Shown: positions 7,709 through 7,825 of the stretch, piece by piece
Numbering within the stretch: position 1 is the stretch's first letter
Layout of the letters: each line of letters starts with the position of its first letter
Notes under the pieces: generated by a model
What the model saw: only the letters and a program-made list of their open reading frames with translations
Database searches by the model: none
Told to the model about the DNA's origin: nothing
NCBI GenBank assembly: GCA_031254385.1
Contig: JAIRUO010000193.1
Location: 1 to 7,825, forward strand
DNA: 7,825 nucleotides
Reading direction: 5' to 3'
From: Treponema sp.
GTDB taxonomy: Bacteria; Spirochaetota; Spirochaetia; Treponematales; Breznakiellaceae
Translations under genes and position numbers: made by a program

Positions 7709-7825
7709 TCATGCTATACATTCCTTGATGATCCAAAGATCAATGTCTTTTATTGCCCCGCAGAGTTCTTTTAAGAAAACGGCGGCAGGCGCCCCATCCA
7801 CCACAGCGTGATCAATGGTAAGCGA
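7709..7825 (-). CDS. Dihydrolipoamide acyltransferase (E2), C-terminal end, cut by window edge
   Basis: These are the last 38 residues of a 2-oxoacid dehydrogenase E2, whose catalytic domain transfers the acyl group from lipoyl to CoA. The fragment reads SLTIDHAVVDGAPAAVF. It contains the DHxxxDG active-site signature: the His that activates CoA and the Asp that stabilises the intermediate, with Ala where many E2s have Arg after the His. The C-terminal tail ends in LWIIKECIA and differs from the common proline-leucine ending. The TGA stop is at 7709-7711, 24 bp before the E3 start. The lipoyl and subunit-binding domains, which would help identify the complex, lie outside the window. Its position makes it the E2 partner of the E1 and E3 downstream. 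Confidence 0.9.
   Translation of the reverse strand, partial: SLTIDHAVVDGAPAAVFLKELCGAIKDIDLWIIKECIA

Noticed and set aside
384..7825. Operon called as acetoin dehydrogenase (aco) or pyruvate dehydrogenase (pdh)
   Set aside because: E1/E2/E3 motifs are shared by all these complexes. The fused, divergent E1 and the unusual neighbours do not allow a substrate to be named.

Overview
The window is mostly one run of minus-strand genes, read right to left, that looks like part of a catabolic operon built around a 2-oxoacid dehydrogenase complex. Base composition is moderate, near 50% G+C. Genes are tightly packed, with AGGAGG-type ribosome binding sites and one ATGA stop/start overlap. The gene set suggests an anaerobic, gut-type bacterium. 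A Treponema-like spirochaete is my best guess and a clostridial relative the alternative, but nothing in the sequence (no rRNA or marker gene) settles this.

Layout, right to left on the minus strand. The window opens inside the 3' end of an E2 acyltransferase gene, which keeps the DHxxxDG catalytic motif (7709-7825). A complete dihydrolipoamide dehydrogenase, E3, follows (6287-7684). Next is an 819-residue E1 in which the alpha and beta subunits are fused in one chain (3812-6271). A PHP-domain metal-dependent hydrolase of unknown substrate overlaps it by 4 bp (2520-3815). After a 53-bp gap with a small hairpin comes a short-chain dehydrogenase (1318-2466) whose C-terminal two thirds resemble sorbitol-6-phosphate dehydrogenase SrlD, preceded by about 110 unexplained residues. 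The last gene is a membrane permease of the ArsP/DUF318 type (384-1304). Gaps between these genes are 24, 15, -4, 53 and 13 bp, so cotranscription from a promoter beyond the right edge is likely. I see no clear internal promoter.

The left edge holds the end of an unrelated plus-strand gene: a minimal nucleotidyltransferase of the MNT/antitoxin type (3-215), convergent with the operon. The 168 bp between them contain a GC-rich hairpin that may end the plus-strand gene, a weaker hairpin over the permease stop codon, and a short open frame I cannot assign.

How the genes may work together (inference): E1, E2 and E3 would oxidatively decarboxylate a 2-oxoacid to an acyl-CoA and NADH. The SDR and PHP protein would act upstream of it, for example polyol or sugar-derivative oxidation plus hydrolysis of a phosphate, lactone or other intermediate. 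The true substrate cannot be read from the sequence. The PHP protein, the N-terminally extended SDR and the divergent E1 together are the best candidate here for an undescribed pathway.
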